Below, in pieces: positions 51,504-63,893 of a DNA stretch of 64,000 bases. The translations under genes were made by a program, and so were the position numbers. How positions within the stretch are numbered: position 1 is the stretch's first letter; every line of letters starts with the position of its first letter. Under the pieces are notes generated by a model that was not told the DNA's origin, did not search any database, and worked only from the letters and a program-made list of their open reading frames with translations. Where the stretch lies: assembly GCA_938743325.2 (NCBI GenBank), contig OW568899.1, positions 62,001-126,000 of the forward strand. The letters are read 5' to 3'. The stretch is from Pycnococcus provasolii. Its lineage: Eukaryota > Chlorophyta > Pseudoscourfieldiophyceae > Pseudoscourfieldiales > Pycnococcaceae.

Positions 51504-52059
51504 GACTCCCTGACCCGTCCTCCCTAACCCGTACTCCCTGTCCCGACCTCCCTGACCCGACCTCCCTAACCCGAACTCCCCAACTCCCTATAAAACAGCC
51601 TGTATAGTCTATAGGTAGGTACGGGTAAGCTTAAGGTACGTCGCTCTCTTGTATGTACAGTACCGCATCACAGATGACAGAAGTTGAGGAAGAAACTTTA
51701 AGGAGGTGACCTATGTATGTAGTTGGTATTTTAAAAGGAACGGGAGACCTGTAGGAACGGGTAATTTTAAAGGGAGAGAGCAGAGCGGCTTAACGCTGAT
51801 TGGTCTGACAAACAAAAGGGTCAAAAACTACTACTAACCTTACTACTGTATGGTAAGCTTTTAGTGGTTGGCCACTTAAGGCCTGTGCGATCGTTCCTTT
51901 TTTCCCCTTAGTTTGGATGTTCAGGGGAAAGTCTATGTCGTGTATATAATTGTTGAAAAATATTTTCTCCTCTTGTCAAAGTAACACTTATGTTTTCATC
52001 CATCTCTCTCTTTTCTCTGCACACTCACCAAATTATGTTCTCTCCTCTACATCATCCAT
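51377..52059. promoter_or_regulatory. Upstream region of the STE20 kinase gene
   Basis: A 683-bp gap with the kinase promoter on the left and the 3' flank of the giant gene on the right. It contains a telomere-like tract and CTAACCTTACTACTGTA at 51834-51850. No gene is recognised. Confidence 0.5.
51466..51595. repeat. Interstitial telomere-like tract grading into degenerate repeats
   Basis: Four perfect CCCTAA units (51466-51495) decay into a longer array of (CCCTGACCCG/CCTCCCTAACCCG) variants. It lies 90-220 bp upstream of the kinase start codon. Confidence 0.93.
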
Positions 52060-55000
52060 CTACGCTCCAACCTGTGGCGGCGCGCTGTACAGCGGAATGC
52101 CCTGGAAGATTCCGTACAGATTTCCGTACCCTTGTCCACCATAGCTCATCAAGAAGCCATCCGAGGAAACGCTCGCGTGCTGGTAGAGTCCACCTCGTGT
52201 ATTCATCGACGAGACGCGCTCATCCGTAAGCTGACTCCACTTGTACGTCGTCAGATCCAGCTGCCACAGGTCAACAAATTCATTGCTGAACTCGTCGTAA
52301 CCACCAAATAAGTACACGAATGGCTCCGTCGGATGAGCCACCGTCGTGTGATGCATGCGACGCTGCGGCCTTGCGAGGATTGCAGTCGGGTCCACAAGGT
52401 CACGCATATCAAACATATCGTACGTCTCGAGGTCGAAGATCATCGTCTCCTCCATCGTGCGTCCCAATTTCGCCGAGTAGCCGCCATGGATGATCATCTT
52501 GGTACCCACGCGCACCGCGCTGTGGCCATAAACTCCACTCAAAAATTTCTCCATCAAGCTCGAGCTCACTACTGTCGACATATCATCGAGCCCGTGCCAC
52601 TCGTGCGTGTCCATGTCGAAGCGCCAGACATCGCTGAGAGCACCAAGCTGACTTCCACTTTTAGAGATGCTGCGGCCGCCAAAAACAAACAGCTGCTTGT
52701 TGTAGCTCACACCCGCCGCGTAGCTTCGCGGCGCGGGAGATCGCTTGTCGTTCACGCCTAAATTCAAGGGATCCACGTATTCCCAGCTATTGGAAGTTTC
52801 CTCATACCTGAACAAATCAGAGTACGCAATTCCGCTGCGTTCACCACCGTACACGTAAATACTCGAGTCGCCGTCCGACGCCAGCACAGCGCCAACACGC
52901 GGCGGTGGAGGGTTGCCGCTTGGCTTCACATCCTCGAAGCCAGATCCATCCATCCACACAACCTGCTCTGGCGCCGCAACGCCAAACTTGTCGAGAACCA
53001 TGTCCACGACAACGCCGTCCACGAACAAGACTGTATCGAAGCCAAACGACTGCGCATTGCTGGCACCCACCTCAATGTAAAACGAGTCTGCGGTCAGCTT
53101 CGTCGGCGCGCCACTCGACTGCGTCAGCTCGCGCGTCGTGCCGTCGACGTACCCACGCACGCCACGGCCGGAATCGCCGCTCGCGAGCTCGAAGGTGTGG
53201 AAGCCCGCACCGCGCGGGGCCGTGAACGCGTAGTACGGCGAATCCACCGCCCTGGCAACGTAGCTATACGGTGCGTTGTCCTCAGTCTTGGGATCGAGTC
53301 CAAGGATCGAGTTGGCTCCAGTCGTGGAATTCTCCGCCACTATCGCCACGCTCGACACCACCGGCATCTTCTTTCCGTAGTCCAAAAAGCGCGTGCGCAT
53401 GAACCAGTTTCCGGAAGTCGAATTGAACGGCAGCGGAATCTTGCCCATCTTCTTCTGCAAGCCAGCTTCCACCGCACTCTGGTTCGAGAAGAGCATCTTC
53501 GGTCCAGTCTCAGAGCTCATCAGAGTCGTCGTCGTCGTATTCGAGCCGTCCAATTGCGGAATCGTCGTATTTCCGTCAAAGTTCACAACGCTGTCGAACA
53601 CCTTATCCATGCTGCTACCAGAGTTCTTGAGTTGGCTAGCAAAGGGGTTGCCGTAGAACATGTAGATGATCGACGTCGGGTTGCGAATAAAGACTCGCGT
53701 CGACTCGCCAGGGCACGCGTTCTGCGGATCGATCCAGAACGGAAGGTCATCGCCAGATGCCGATGTGAAGCGAATGTCAGCGCAGTTCTCGGCAATTTCA
53801 GAGTAAACGCGCGTATCCAGGGTGACGGAAGTCACCTTCGTTTCCTCAGCCGTCGCGCCGAGCTGCAGGCGAACGCGCTTCGTCCATCGCTCCAACTTGG
53901 CATTGCCCGAAGCGGGCGCGGATGGAATGCGCGTTAGCGTGACGTCGTACGCATTGCCGTCAGATCCACCAATCATGTACATATTAGACTTGGTCGCCGC
54001 CATGCTGTGGCCCACGAGCGGACCCGGCGAGGAGCCGCCGACGGGAATGTTCATGGGCAAAGGCGCATCAACACCCAGGCTCACATCCGGCATCGGGGCA
54101 TAATTATTAAAGCCCGTCGATAGGTCGATATCGTACGGTATGCTCGCCGATAGGGTCATGGCGCCACCCAACGCCATCGCGTGCGGCTGCTTGATCACAA
54201 CCTTGAATCCGTAGTTGGGCACATACACCGGCTCATCCTCAATCACGAGGAGACTTGACGACGACGTAAGGGAGGGAAGAAGACTGCACTCGGACGTGCA
54301 GCTCGCACCAGTCCTCCAGGACCTCGGCACGAACAAATTCCCATATTGGTCATTCATCGCGATAAACACAGACAAGGGAACGCCGGCGAGCAGCGGGGTG
54401 GGAACACTCTCGCCCGTTGCCACGCGCATCATGGACGATCCGGGGGATGGAGTTCCCGGAACGACGAAGATCTCGGACGTGCGTCGCACCGCGGCAGTCT
54501 GATAGAAATCGAAGCCAACCTTGCGCAGTGGCAGTGCGTACTGCCACACCACGGGACCCTCTCCACTACCCACGACATCGAGCATCACCGTGTATCGTCC
54601 CGCCGCCTTGATGTCGAATTTAATGTGCGTTTCGCCGACAACGCAGCCATCTCCCTCGTACGACTTCACCGCAGAAGCCACAGCTTCCGTTGTCGAGGAC
54701 GTGGATGAGAGCAAGGTCCTCTCCAGATTTTCCTCGAGGTGACTCGGGTCCTCGCTCTCAAAGAAGGTGATCTTCGACGGAACGATGGCGATGTTCAAGT
54801 TCGCCGTGAAATCCGTTGTCGTGCGGAAACCGCACTGGTCACGCAGAATCACGCGCGCGGTGAACGTCTCTCCTGCGGGAAGCGTCGGGTTCGCAACGAG
54901 GTCGCGCGACGCCATGCCGGCGTCGTACGAGTCGTACATGCCAGTTCCGCTGTATGTGTACTCGACGATGTCCGTGTACTCGACGATGTACGTCGAGTAC

Positions 55001-58000
55001 TTGCCGCTGGGAACGTTGTTGACGATGGAACCGGGCCTCGCCTTGGCAAATTTGGAACGCTCGCCCCAAAGCGGCGCCATCGGGTCAATCACACCCTGCG
55101 CGGGGGCCGCGAACGGTCGGAGAATCCAGTCCTTGCCGCTGCCACGTGACGCAAGCGGTCCCGCGTTGAAACCCATGTAAGCCACGAGACCCTGGGGGAT
55201 GCCAACGGCTTGTCCCTTCATCGTCTGCAAAGGCACACCACCGGCGAAGCTGTAGCGCGCCTCGTTCACAAGCGGAATGCTCACGCGCTGCGGGCAGTAC
55301 ATCGACTCCTTGATTTCATCGATCGCCAGCGCGACGTTGAACAGAGAAGCGTCGTCGATCTGCCCCTCGAAGCCGGCTCCCACGAGAAGCGGGTGCTCGT
55401 ATTCGTCGAGCTTGGGAAGCTTGCTCTCCGTAAACACGCTCGTCGCCTGCAGGACCCCGTCGACATAAAGCGAGAAGGTGTTGCCGTAGGACACACCGTT
55501 CACCATCGCCGCCTTCGTGTAGACCGCAGCTACGTGGAACCATCCGTCATCGGTGTTCGGATCGCATCGCGCATCCGTGGGGCACGTAATGCTATCGAGG
55601 TCTAGGCCTCCCGTCGTGTTCACGGTGCGGTACTCGCCCTTGCCGTTGGGGTGCATGCCGTCAGCGTACACGCCAGCCTCTAGCGTGGAGAAATCGTCGC
55701 TGAACTTCATGTAGAATCCCTTGTGATCCTGCCCAATCTGCGACGTGTCACCCTTGAAGAAGATGTACTTGCCAGCAGCCTCGTACATATCAAACAAGTT
55801 CTCGCCGTCGGCGTGCAAGAGCGATCGCCGAGAGCTGTTCGACGGCGTGCCCTCTGACATCGCATCCGGCGGCGGTGGCGGCGGCGGGGTTGGCGGGCTC
55901 GGCGGCGGCGGCGGTACGCCCGCCGGGCCGCGCTTGATCCACGCGCTCATCGTGAGCTCCGTCTCAGAAAGGTCGATCGGGCTCTGGCCGGCGAAAAGCT
56001 CGTAGAACTCCACGGATCCATATCCGTCGAAGCTCATGGAGTATCCGGGGCAGTGCGTGACGCACTTCGTGTGCGCCAGCTCACCGTCGATGTAGATCTT
56101 GTACTCGTACTCACCCTCAGCCTCCGGAACGAAGCCAAACTCGAACACGCCCGCGCCAGCGTACGTCGCCTTGGACAAATCGTCTGACAGCACGGTGCTC
56201 GTTCCAACGCCCGTCACAACAACGCGGATGTCGGTCGTCGTCGGATCCTCCACGGGGCATCCCTTGGCGTCCTTCGCGTTAATCTTGACAATGTTATTCA
56301 CACCCGCGCAAACTTCCGGGATTTCGTACGTCGACATGTCAATGCTCGCTTTGGAGTGAATCACGTCAACGGGAACCACCTGACTGAAGTCACCAATGCT
56401 GATGGTAATCTCGTACTTGCTCTTGGCGCACGTGTCGCTGGTGTAGCACACGTACGACGATCCGTCACCAGGTCGCACTTCCGTGAGCACGAGCGCCTCG
56501 TCGTTTGCCGTGAACGACACCTCGTGGCCCTCGGACAGGCGCACCGCACCGCAGTACGTGAAAGCCTGCACGGCGACGCAGTTAGCCTGCTCCGTCGTCG
56601 ACGGTGGCAGGCTCGAGTCCACAATGGTGTTCATCGGCCAGCTATCGTGGTCGAACGACGCGTTCACGAACGCGGTTTTTGGCGCCGGGCCATCCACCGC
56701 GTAGCGGTCCACTGTGGCGAGCGTGCCGTCCACCGCGGGCGGCTTGCCAGCGGCGGCAGCCAGAACGCCGAGGTTCGTCAGCGGCGAGGCTCCCGGAACA
56801 AAGTTTGCGGACGTCGCACCGTATCCGTCAGCCATCCAGAGGTAGCTGCTGAGAGGCGCCGACGCTTCCTTGATGTAGCACAAGTCGCTGGTTCCTGGAA
56901 CCGCGGAGGCGTAGACGGCAACGTTCGTGACCTCTCCAAGGAAGACGTTCCAAACGTCAGTGATCGGCGCAATGGAGTATGTGTTCAATGTCTCCATGCC
57001 AAGGAACAGCGTCGCGCTTGCAGGCTCGGATTCGAGCGATGCGGCGAGAAGGAACTTCGAGGTTGGGAACGTCGCCGCCTCCATCATCACGCCGTCGAGG
57101 TACGCCGCGAGCACTGTGCCATCGTAGCTGACGTGAATCTGCACCCATCGATTTGTCGGCACGCGTGCATTCTTCGTCGCAAGCATGCGGTAGTCGGAGC
57201 AAGGCTCCACCGTGCACGTTTCCGTTTTGAGGCCAACGACGAGCTTGCCATCCTCGAGCGACACGAACATGTGCGGGTTGTCACCAGCCGTGGCGGACGG
57301 GTACGAGAGCACCGTCTGCTTGCCAACGTAATCGGAGTACTTCACCCAGACGCTGACAGCAAACGCCTTTCCGAACGTGCTCTTAGGCTCCACGAGCGAG
57401 GGTGGCGTCGCTGGCAGCGTGCGCCAGGCGGACGTGTCAACAGCCCACTCGGGCGTGAAGTACAGACTGAACACCTCGCAAGGGGCGAGAGGTCGGCCGT
57501 ACAGCCACACGTCGTCAACAATGCCGGTGAAGGTTGCATTCGAGTCCGTCATCATCGTCGTCATAAGGTCGGCGTAGTACTGGTATGCCGAGTGATCTGC
57601 GGCAATCACCTCAACGCCCACCGTAACCTGGCCCGACGCGGGCACGAAGGAGATGAGCTTCCACGCACCCGTTGCCGTATCGGGACGATAGACGCCGTCT
57701 TGCTCGTGGTCGATGTAGACCCACGCAACGATGGTAGGGCTCGTCGTGCCCGCCGCGGCGGAGAGGTCCACCACCGAGGCGAAGCTGAAGGGCGCCTCAA
57801 CCGCGGAGTCGATGCGTCCGTTGCGATCAGGCACACGCGTTCCAGCAGCCACATCATCAGCCGGGGAGAAGGAAAGGTACATGATAAGATCAATGCGCGT
57901 TTCCTCGACGCTCGCCTTGAATTCCACATCCACGGTTGGGTCAAGGTCCATGGTGGGATTGTAGTTGTGCACTCCCACCTTCTTCACACCGCACGTGCTC

Positions 58001-58886
58001 ACGAACGGTGCCACGGCAAGATTGCTGTACCCCTTGACGTACACGGACTTCTGTGACTCGCCGTCAATGCTGACATCGAAGTACTTGCTCCAGGCGAAGT
58101 TCACACCCAGAATCTCCACGAACGTTTCCGACGTGCCAGCGCGAGGCGCCTTGCTCGGCGTGCTGTCTACAATTTTCGCGGGCATCCACGGCGCGGTGGA
58201 AAGAATCCAGTACGCTCCCTGCACCTCGCCGATTGCTCCGACAGCAGTGCCAGCCGCCACACGCGTCTGCGTTCCCGGAAGTCCGGTGAAGCCAGTCTCG
58301 CTGAAGGGGAAGTACGCGTGCAGCGTAACGCTCTCCGTCACACGTCCCTGGCTTGGCTTTGCCTCGTCAGGTGTGGTGTATGTGCTGTGGATCGCGATCT
58401 CGTCCATGACGCCGCTGAAGAATTGGGACGTTTTCGCACCAGCGACCGTCGCACACATGCTGAGACCTCCGCCGATAGCCGGGCGCGACGTAGTTGTGAA
58501 CCGTGAAATCACCTTGTCGTTCTTCTTCAGATATCCCTGGCCCTGCGCATTCACGGACAGCGTGATGTAGTGCCAGATACCAGTGGTTGGGTCGTCGTCA
58601 GTCGACACGGCGTCTTCGATGCCCGAGTCGTAGTAGAAGAAGCGCTTCGAGGCCGTGTCGAACATGATCGCAGCCTTAACGTCGGATCCCGACGTAAAGG
58701 AGAGGACCGTCGTCGCCGTCGAAGTTGCGCCGGAGTCGTAGGTACCCTGGCTCGGCTGTGGGACTTCAGGCCTCAGGACTTCATGGCCGTGCAGGCGGCG
58801 GCGAACGCGGCCGACATCTAGCGGCAGAGGCGGCGCGGGAGATGGCGGCGGCGGACTCGGCGGCGGCGGGCTTGGCGGCGGCGGGC

Positions 58887-58917
<31 letters not shown>

Positions 58918-61900
58918 GAGAATTTCCTCACGATCAATCGGCAGGCCGTGCGGCCAAACCCACATGCCGACGGTGTACTCGCTGAAAGCCACACTTCCCG
59001 TCTGCATCGCCTGGTCAGCAATAACGTAATCATTCTTGCCATCACACTCAAGACTGAGCTCGGTGTACTCGAAAGTTGCATAAGCGGACGTTGTGGCGCC
59101 GCCGTTCGAAAGTGCAACACTCATCATCTTGAGTTCGCCATTCGCAGACTCTGGGATGGTGCAGCGCGCTTCGTTGTCCGAAATGAGAACGGCGTCAACT
59201 TCCACATCGCTAGGCCCAACGGCATAAGCCTTGGGAGCTACGAGGGTCGTCTCGCGGCCATCTGGGCGGCCCATCGAGAGTCCATTCACTGACTTGAGAT
59301 TGGACTTCTTCGAAAGCGTTTCCGCGTAGAGCTTGCCACCAACGGCAGCGCCATTGTCGCTGACGAGGCCATCTGTGCCTAGATCGGCGATAGGTGAGAA
59401 GAAGCACTTCAAGTGGCTGCTGTTCGCCATGTTGTATCCCTTGAAAACAATAGAGGAGCCTCCCTGGTAAGGGCCCCTGAGCACTTGCTTCGAGACACCG
59501 GGGGTGCCGCCAATGTAACCGGCGAATTCACCATCGAAGTTTTCGCTAGGGTAAGATCCGAAAACAACGGCCAAGTTGCCGTCGGAGCAAGTGCGGAACC
59601 TCTCGCCTTCACCGCAAACGCGTTCGATGGCCGTAACAACAGGCGCATACCACGGCGCGGTTGTCTCAACAAACGTCGGTGCCTTGCCAAGACCAGTCAC
59701 CGAGGTTGCTGCGACGCCTCCCAAAGGAGAGTGGTTGGGCACAGCCTTCGCATCCTTTGCCACGGCCATGCGGAAGTATCCGACAAGGTCCGTGGACAAC
59801 GCTGCCGCAGGAGTTAATGCGACGGCGAAAGGCTCGTCGGACAGCACAAAAACACCTTCCTCGTCATTGCTTGCAATAGCCTTGCTCCAGACAGTCACCT
59901 CGGCGATGTCTCCTTCCATCGTAAGGTCCGATGAGCTAGGGAAGCCGCCAATGAAGAAGTAAGAAAGGGTCGTAGACGAAGGAGGTTGAGGGCTAAGGCT
60001 CGCAACCTGGATTCCGTTCACGAAGAGCTTCGCACCGGTGATATCAGTGCGACCTCCAGAAATTCCAGGACCGAATGCGCACACCATCATGACGTAGTGC
60101 CACATGCCGGGCTTCGCTTCGCCGGTGCCGCTAAGCGACACGTCGCCCTTGCGTCCACCAAAAGCGCCATTCTGGTACGTGATGAACGTGTCGGCCTTAG
60201 CGCCTCCCCCGGCCGCATCGCTCGCAAATGCAAGCACGTAGCTCTCATTCACGTTCTGCTTTGGACGAACCCACGCGCCGAACGAGAACTCGCCGGTGAT
60301 TGACGCCACCACGCCGGAAGCGTCGAGATGTCCGTAATCCGTAAAGCTGGCAGATATGTGGGGGTGATAGCTAGCTGCGTCGGCGACGCCAGCTCCCGTC
60401 GACAGACCCGCGTCGTTCGAAATCGAAAACGTGTACTCCTGTCCCTCGGGTGCATTGAGTCCATCGCACATGACGTCATCTGACTGCCAGTACGCGTGAG
60501 ACTCGCCCTTCGCGGTAAACATTTTCGACGCGCCCATCTTGTCGATGCTAACATCGGAAAGCATCGCCGACGCGGTCGTCACGCCACGTCCTGCCAACTC
60601 ATATCCATGGTAGGTTTCAAAGAAAGTTGGCATCACCGGCGTTTGCGTGCCGAGGATGACCTCGCCCAATTCCATCGCGGCATTGCCTGGAGCTCCGCCT
60701 GCACCTGTGAAATACGTCTCCGCGACGCTCGTGAAGCCGTACGCTCCATAATTATCAACCGAGTGCGGAGGTGCGAGGCGACCGGGCATGGGAGAAGCCA
60801 CGTTGGTGAACGGAGTCGCGCCGTACGTTCCCGGTTCGGGAACATACGCGGCGGGGAACTTGTCGTTCGTCAACATGCACTTCATAAATGGTGATGGCGC
60901 TCCACCCACAACGGGAACTGCGCTGACAGGACCCAGGGAGGTTGTGGCAGCAGCTTTCGCCAACATCGGAGCCTCCCACGGCGTCGCCGCAAACACGAAC
61001 GGCGTGCTAGCATCCTTGAACAGAGGCGTTTTCGTCACCGCCTGACCCGTCCTCTGGTGCAGCGCTCCGTCTAAGAGAACGCTAGAGTCGTGCACCGGGT
61101 ACACCCGACCTCCAGTGGCCCAGTAGTAAGAGTCCATGGCCGGTGGAGTGTAGATGTACTGAGGCGGCGGCGGGCTCGGCGGCGGCGGCGGCGGTGGAGG
61201 CGGAGGCGTGTTCGGCGGCGCGCTCGGCGGCGGCGGTGGCTGCTGCATAAGCCTGCGGCGACCCACCGTCATGAATGACGGCGGTGGCGGGGGCATGATC
61301 TCGTTCGAAGGTACTTCGCACGGGGTGTTGAATTGGTAGTACCCCAGGAGCTTGTCTGTAGGGGAATCCTGCACACCCTCATCCGGGACCATGTCACGCA
61401 CAAGGATGCTCTCCGGGAGCTTGAACATGTACTCAGGCACTGATGCCGCTGGCACCGTGCGCTTGTGCACGGCAATCTCATCGGCAAAGCCCTTGAAGCC
61501 CGCAAGGCGTCCGAAGCTAAGCGTTGCCGTCTGTCCAACCTTGAATGAGCAGCGGCACTGCGAGCAGTCGGCGTTGCCGCACTTGCTGACGAGCACCGTG
61601 TTGTTCGGGCCGATGGCCGCGCCCGATGCTGTCGTCGGCTCCGTCGCAAGAAGCTTGCGCGCTGCGAAAGCTGGCAGCGGGGGTGTCGGTGGGCTCGGTG
61701 GCGGAGGCGGCGGAAGAATCGTACAATCGTGCGGACCCCAGCGGCTCTCAACCGTCACTTCTGGTACGCCATCAACGTACAGTGTAACAGGGCAGAACTC
61801 CGTGCCGCACTCGTTCAGCGCCGCGCTCACATGGTGCCACATCTTGTTGCGGTACGTCGTCTTGGAGCAGAGCTTGTCCACCTGTTCCGCGACGTCGTAG

Positions 61901-63893
61901 TCGGAGTCCTTGTCGAAGAGACAGAAGTGACCGACCACGGGAACGGCATTCACGTCGACGGGCTTCCACGCCACGCCCATGTGCATGCCGAAGCGCATGA
62001 GGACCTCCTCCGTGCGATCGGGAACGTCAACCACCTGAAGCTTGATGCAGTGAAGCGCCGTGAGATAGCGGTCGTGAGTGTGGAAGCAGGCGATGCTGTC
62101 ACGGCGCTGGTCGAGGTGCGCTTCGTAGTACGATGGCCAGCGGAAGCGACGCGACTTGCCGTGGCCGAAGGGCACCGTAAGGTCCTCCGTCGGCTCGAGC
62201 ACCGCGCCCTCAGGCATCGTTGATGCAACAACGAACAGCTCAGAGCACGAGTCAGGATCTTGAACGGCAACTTGGAAGTCGAAGTTCGTGCCCTTGTCCG
62301 CCGAAACGGTCGTAGAGGGAAGGATCTGACCGTTCGCAGAAACGCCGGGCGTGGGAGAGATGAAGCGCGGCGCCTGGTTAACGTTGCAAGCTGGCGCCGA
62401 AGGTCGCAAGCCGAATTGCTGCAGCAGATGACGGCGTCCGTCAACACCCGCCTCTTCCACCATCGCGCGGCGCACTTTGCCGACATCCTGCTGCTGACGC
62501 GGCGGGAGTGGCGGCGGCGGCGGCGAGGGGGCCAGGGGCGGGGCAAGCACGACGCCCGGCGGCGGCGGCGGCTTCGGCGGCGGGTTCGGCGGCGGCGGCG
62601 GCGGGTTCGGCGGCGGGTTCGGCGGCGGCGGCGGCGGACTCGGCGGCGGGCTCGGCGGCGGCGGCGGCGGGTCATTCACAATGCCAGGGCAGCCCGCACT
62701 CTGGTAAACTGGCTTGCAGACGGTGTAGTTTCCGGACACGCCGTTGCCGCAGATGGTACATCCGCCGTACATGCCGTCGGGATCCATCACCGTGGCGAAT
62801 CCCTTTGTCGGCTGCGGCTCGCAGTCAGCGTGGCAGTACGACATAGGCATGTAGAGGAACGCGAGGAAGTCGACGGGAACCTTCACCGTGCCGTCGCTGA
62901 CCATCACCACGAAGTTGTACAAGCCAACGGCGAGCGACGGCGTGTTCCAGGTGATGAGACCCGTCGTCTGGTCAATCGTACTAAGCTTCGGGTTCGACGG
63001 GATGTTGCCCGTCGTGGTGGCGACGGGCGAGCCGCCGTTCTGCGCCAGGAAGGCGTCGTAGTTGTAGATGCCGCCGTACTCGAACGGGCCGCCGGCTCCG
63101 TAGGCGTCGGTGCCCATGAAGTACGACAGCGGGAATCCGTCGGGGTCGTAGCCCATAACCTGGAACTGGCTGGCGCCGGACGTCTTGGGCAGCGGCAGGA
63201 TGTTCGCCATCGACGCCACCGGGCTCGCCTCGAAGTTGACTGGCTTCACCTCAACCTCGAGGCGGAAGCGGCCACCGTTGTTGTTCAGCAGCGTGCTCGG
63301 GCGGCTGCCGCCCGTGAAGTACGCGAGCCAAGGCTTTCCGGTAGAGTCGTTGCCATCCTTCGAGACGGTCACGTAGGCGTGGTCAACGGATCCATATCCG
63401 AGCACGTAGTTGCTCGTCGGTCCCGTGGCCTTGTCCACGTACGTGAGCGACACCTCCACGTCGAGGCCCGTGCCGTCACCTGTGTAGAAGCCACTCGTAC
63501 GAATCCACGGAACGCAACCCGCAGGCGTCGTGCCTGTGGTTTGCAGGTTACCCTGCGTGTCGCGCGTGCCGATGTCAAGTGGGTCCGTGCACTGGCCTGC
63601 AGTTCCGAGCGGCGTGTGCGGGAACTTGATTGCGTAGTTCACCTCCGGCGACGTCGTCAAGGCTGTACACGACACAGGTACCGTGCTTCCTGATGTTACG
63701 GCGTTGCAGTTTCCTTGCGTGTCATCCGCAATGCCCTTGTACGCCGAACCCTTGGTTTCGCTCCACAGCTCCGCGACGTTGCTACCCCACGCATAGTCGC
63801 GCTGAAAGGAAACGTGCACGTGAAACGAAACGCCGTAGAGTCCCACGCTCTTCTTCGGCGTCCAGTTAACGGAGCCGTAGTAGAAGGGAACAG
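52060..63893 (-). CDS. Giant secreted-type LamG/TIG/filamin-like/DUF2341/Kelch protein with proline rods (5' exon beyond right edge)
   Basis: At least 3,943 codons. The frame is open to the right until a stop at about 63955, with no ATG, and an AG acceptor at 63894-63895 follows a CAACAACAG tract, so an upstream exon with the start (and presumably a signal peptide) lies outside. Module order, by position: cadherin-like Ig fold (63170-62850, DPDGFPLSY ... TGLITWN), proline rod 1, LamG (62040-61340, holding rod 2), rod 3, LamG (60360-59830), TIG/IPT (59660-59070), LamG holding rod 4 (59070-58330), a second TIG (58200-57900), two LamG (57900-56900), filamin-like Ig (56390-56060), LamG holding rod 5 (56040-55300), filamin-like Ig (55030-54540), then a Kelch propeller interrupted after its first blade. 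WH-x3-V and ITLSVNAQ-like strands support the LamG calls. An extracellular or cell-wall location is inferred. Module limits are approximate. Confidence 0.85.
52080..54020 (-). other. Kelch propeller interrupted by DUF2341 and a LamG-like module
   Basis: Within the giant protein. The first blade (HSMAATKSNMYMIGGSDG, 54020-53940) is separated from later blades (IYVYGGERSG at about 52860, LFVFGGRSIS, MIIHGGYSAK, VYLFGGYDEF) by a DUF2341-type domain (53920-53560, DLPFWIDPQN ... TSIIYMFYGNPFA) and a LamG-like module (53420-52980, NWFMRTRFLDYGKK). Confidence 0.75.
62495..62670 (-). other. Proline rod 1 of the giant protein
   Basis: PPPPPSPPP-type run, followed by VGKVRRA and GRRHLLQQF (62411-62440). 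Four further rods lie at 61655-61720, 61150-61290, 58800-58920 and 55870-55930. Confidence 0.9.

Noticed and set aside
56356-58056. 566-codon plus-strand open frame
   Set aside because: It is antisense to LamG modules of the giant protein, with shadow composition (Arg/His/Val-rich) and no domain.
62260-63693. 477-codon plus-strand open frame
   Set aside because: It is antisense to the proline-rich N-terminal part of the giant protein; the Arg runs come from GGC/CGG repeats.
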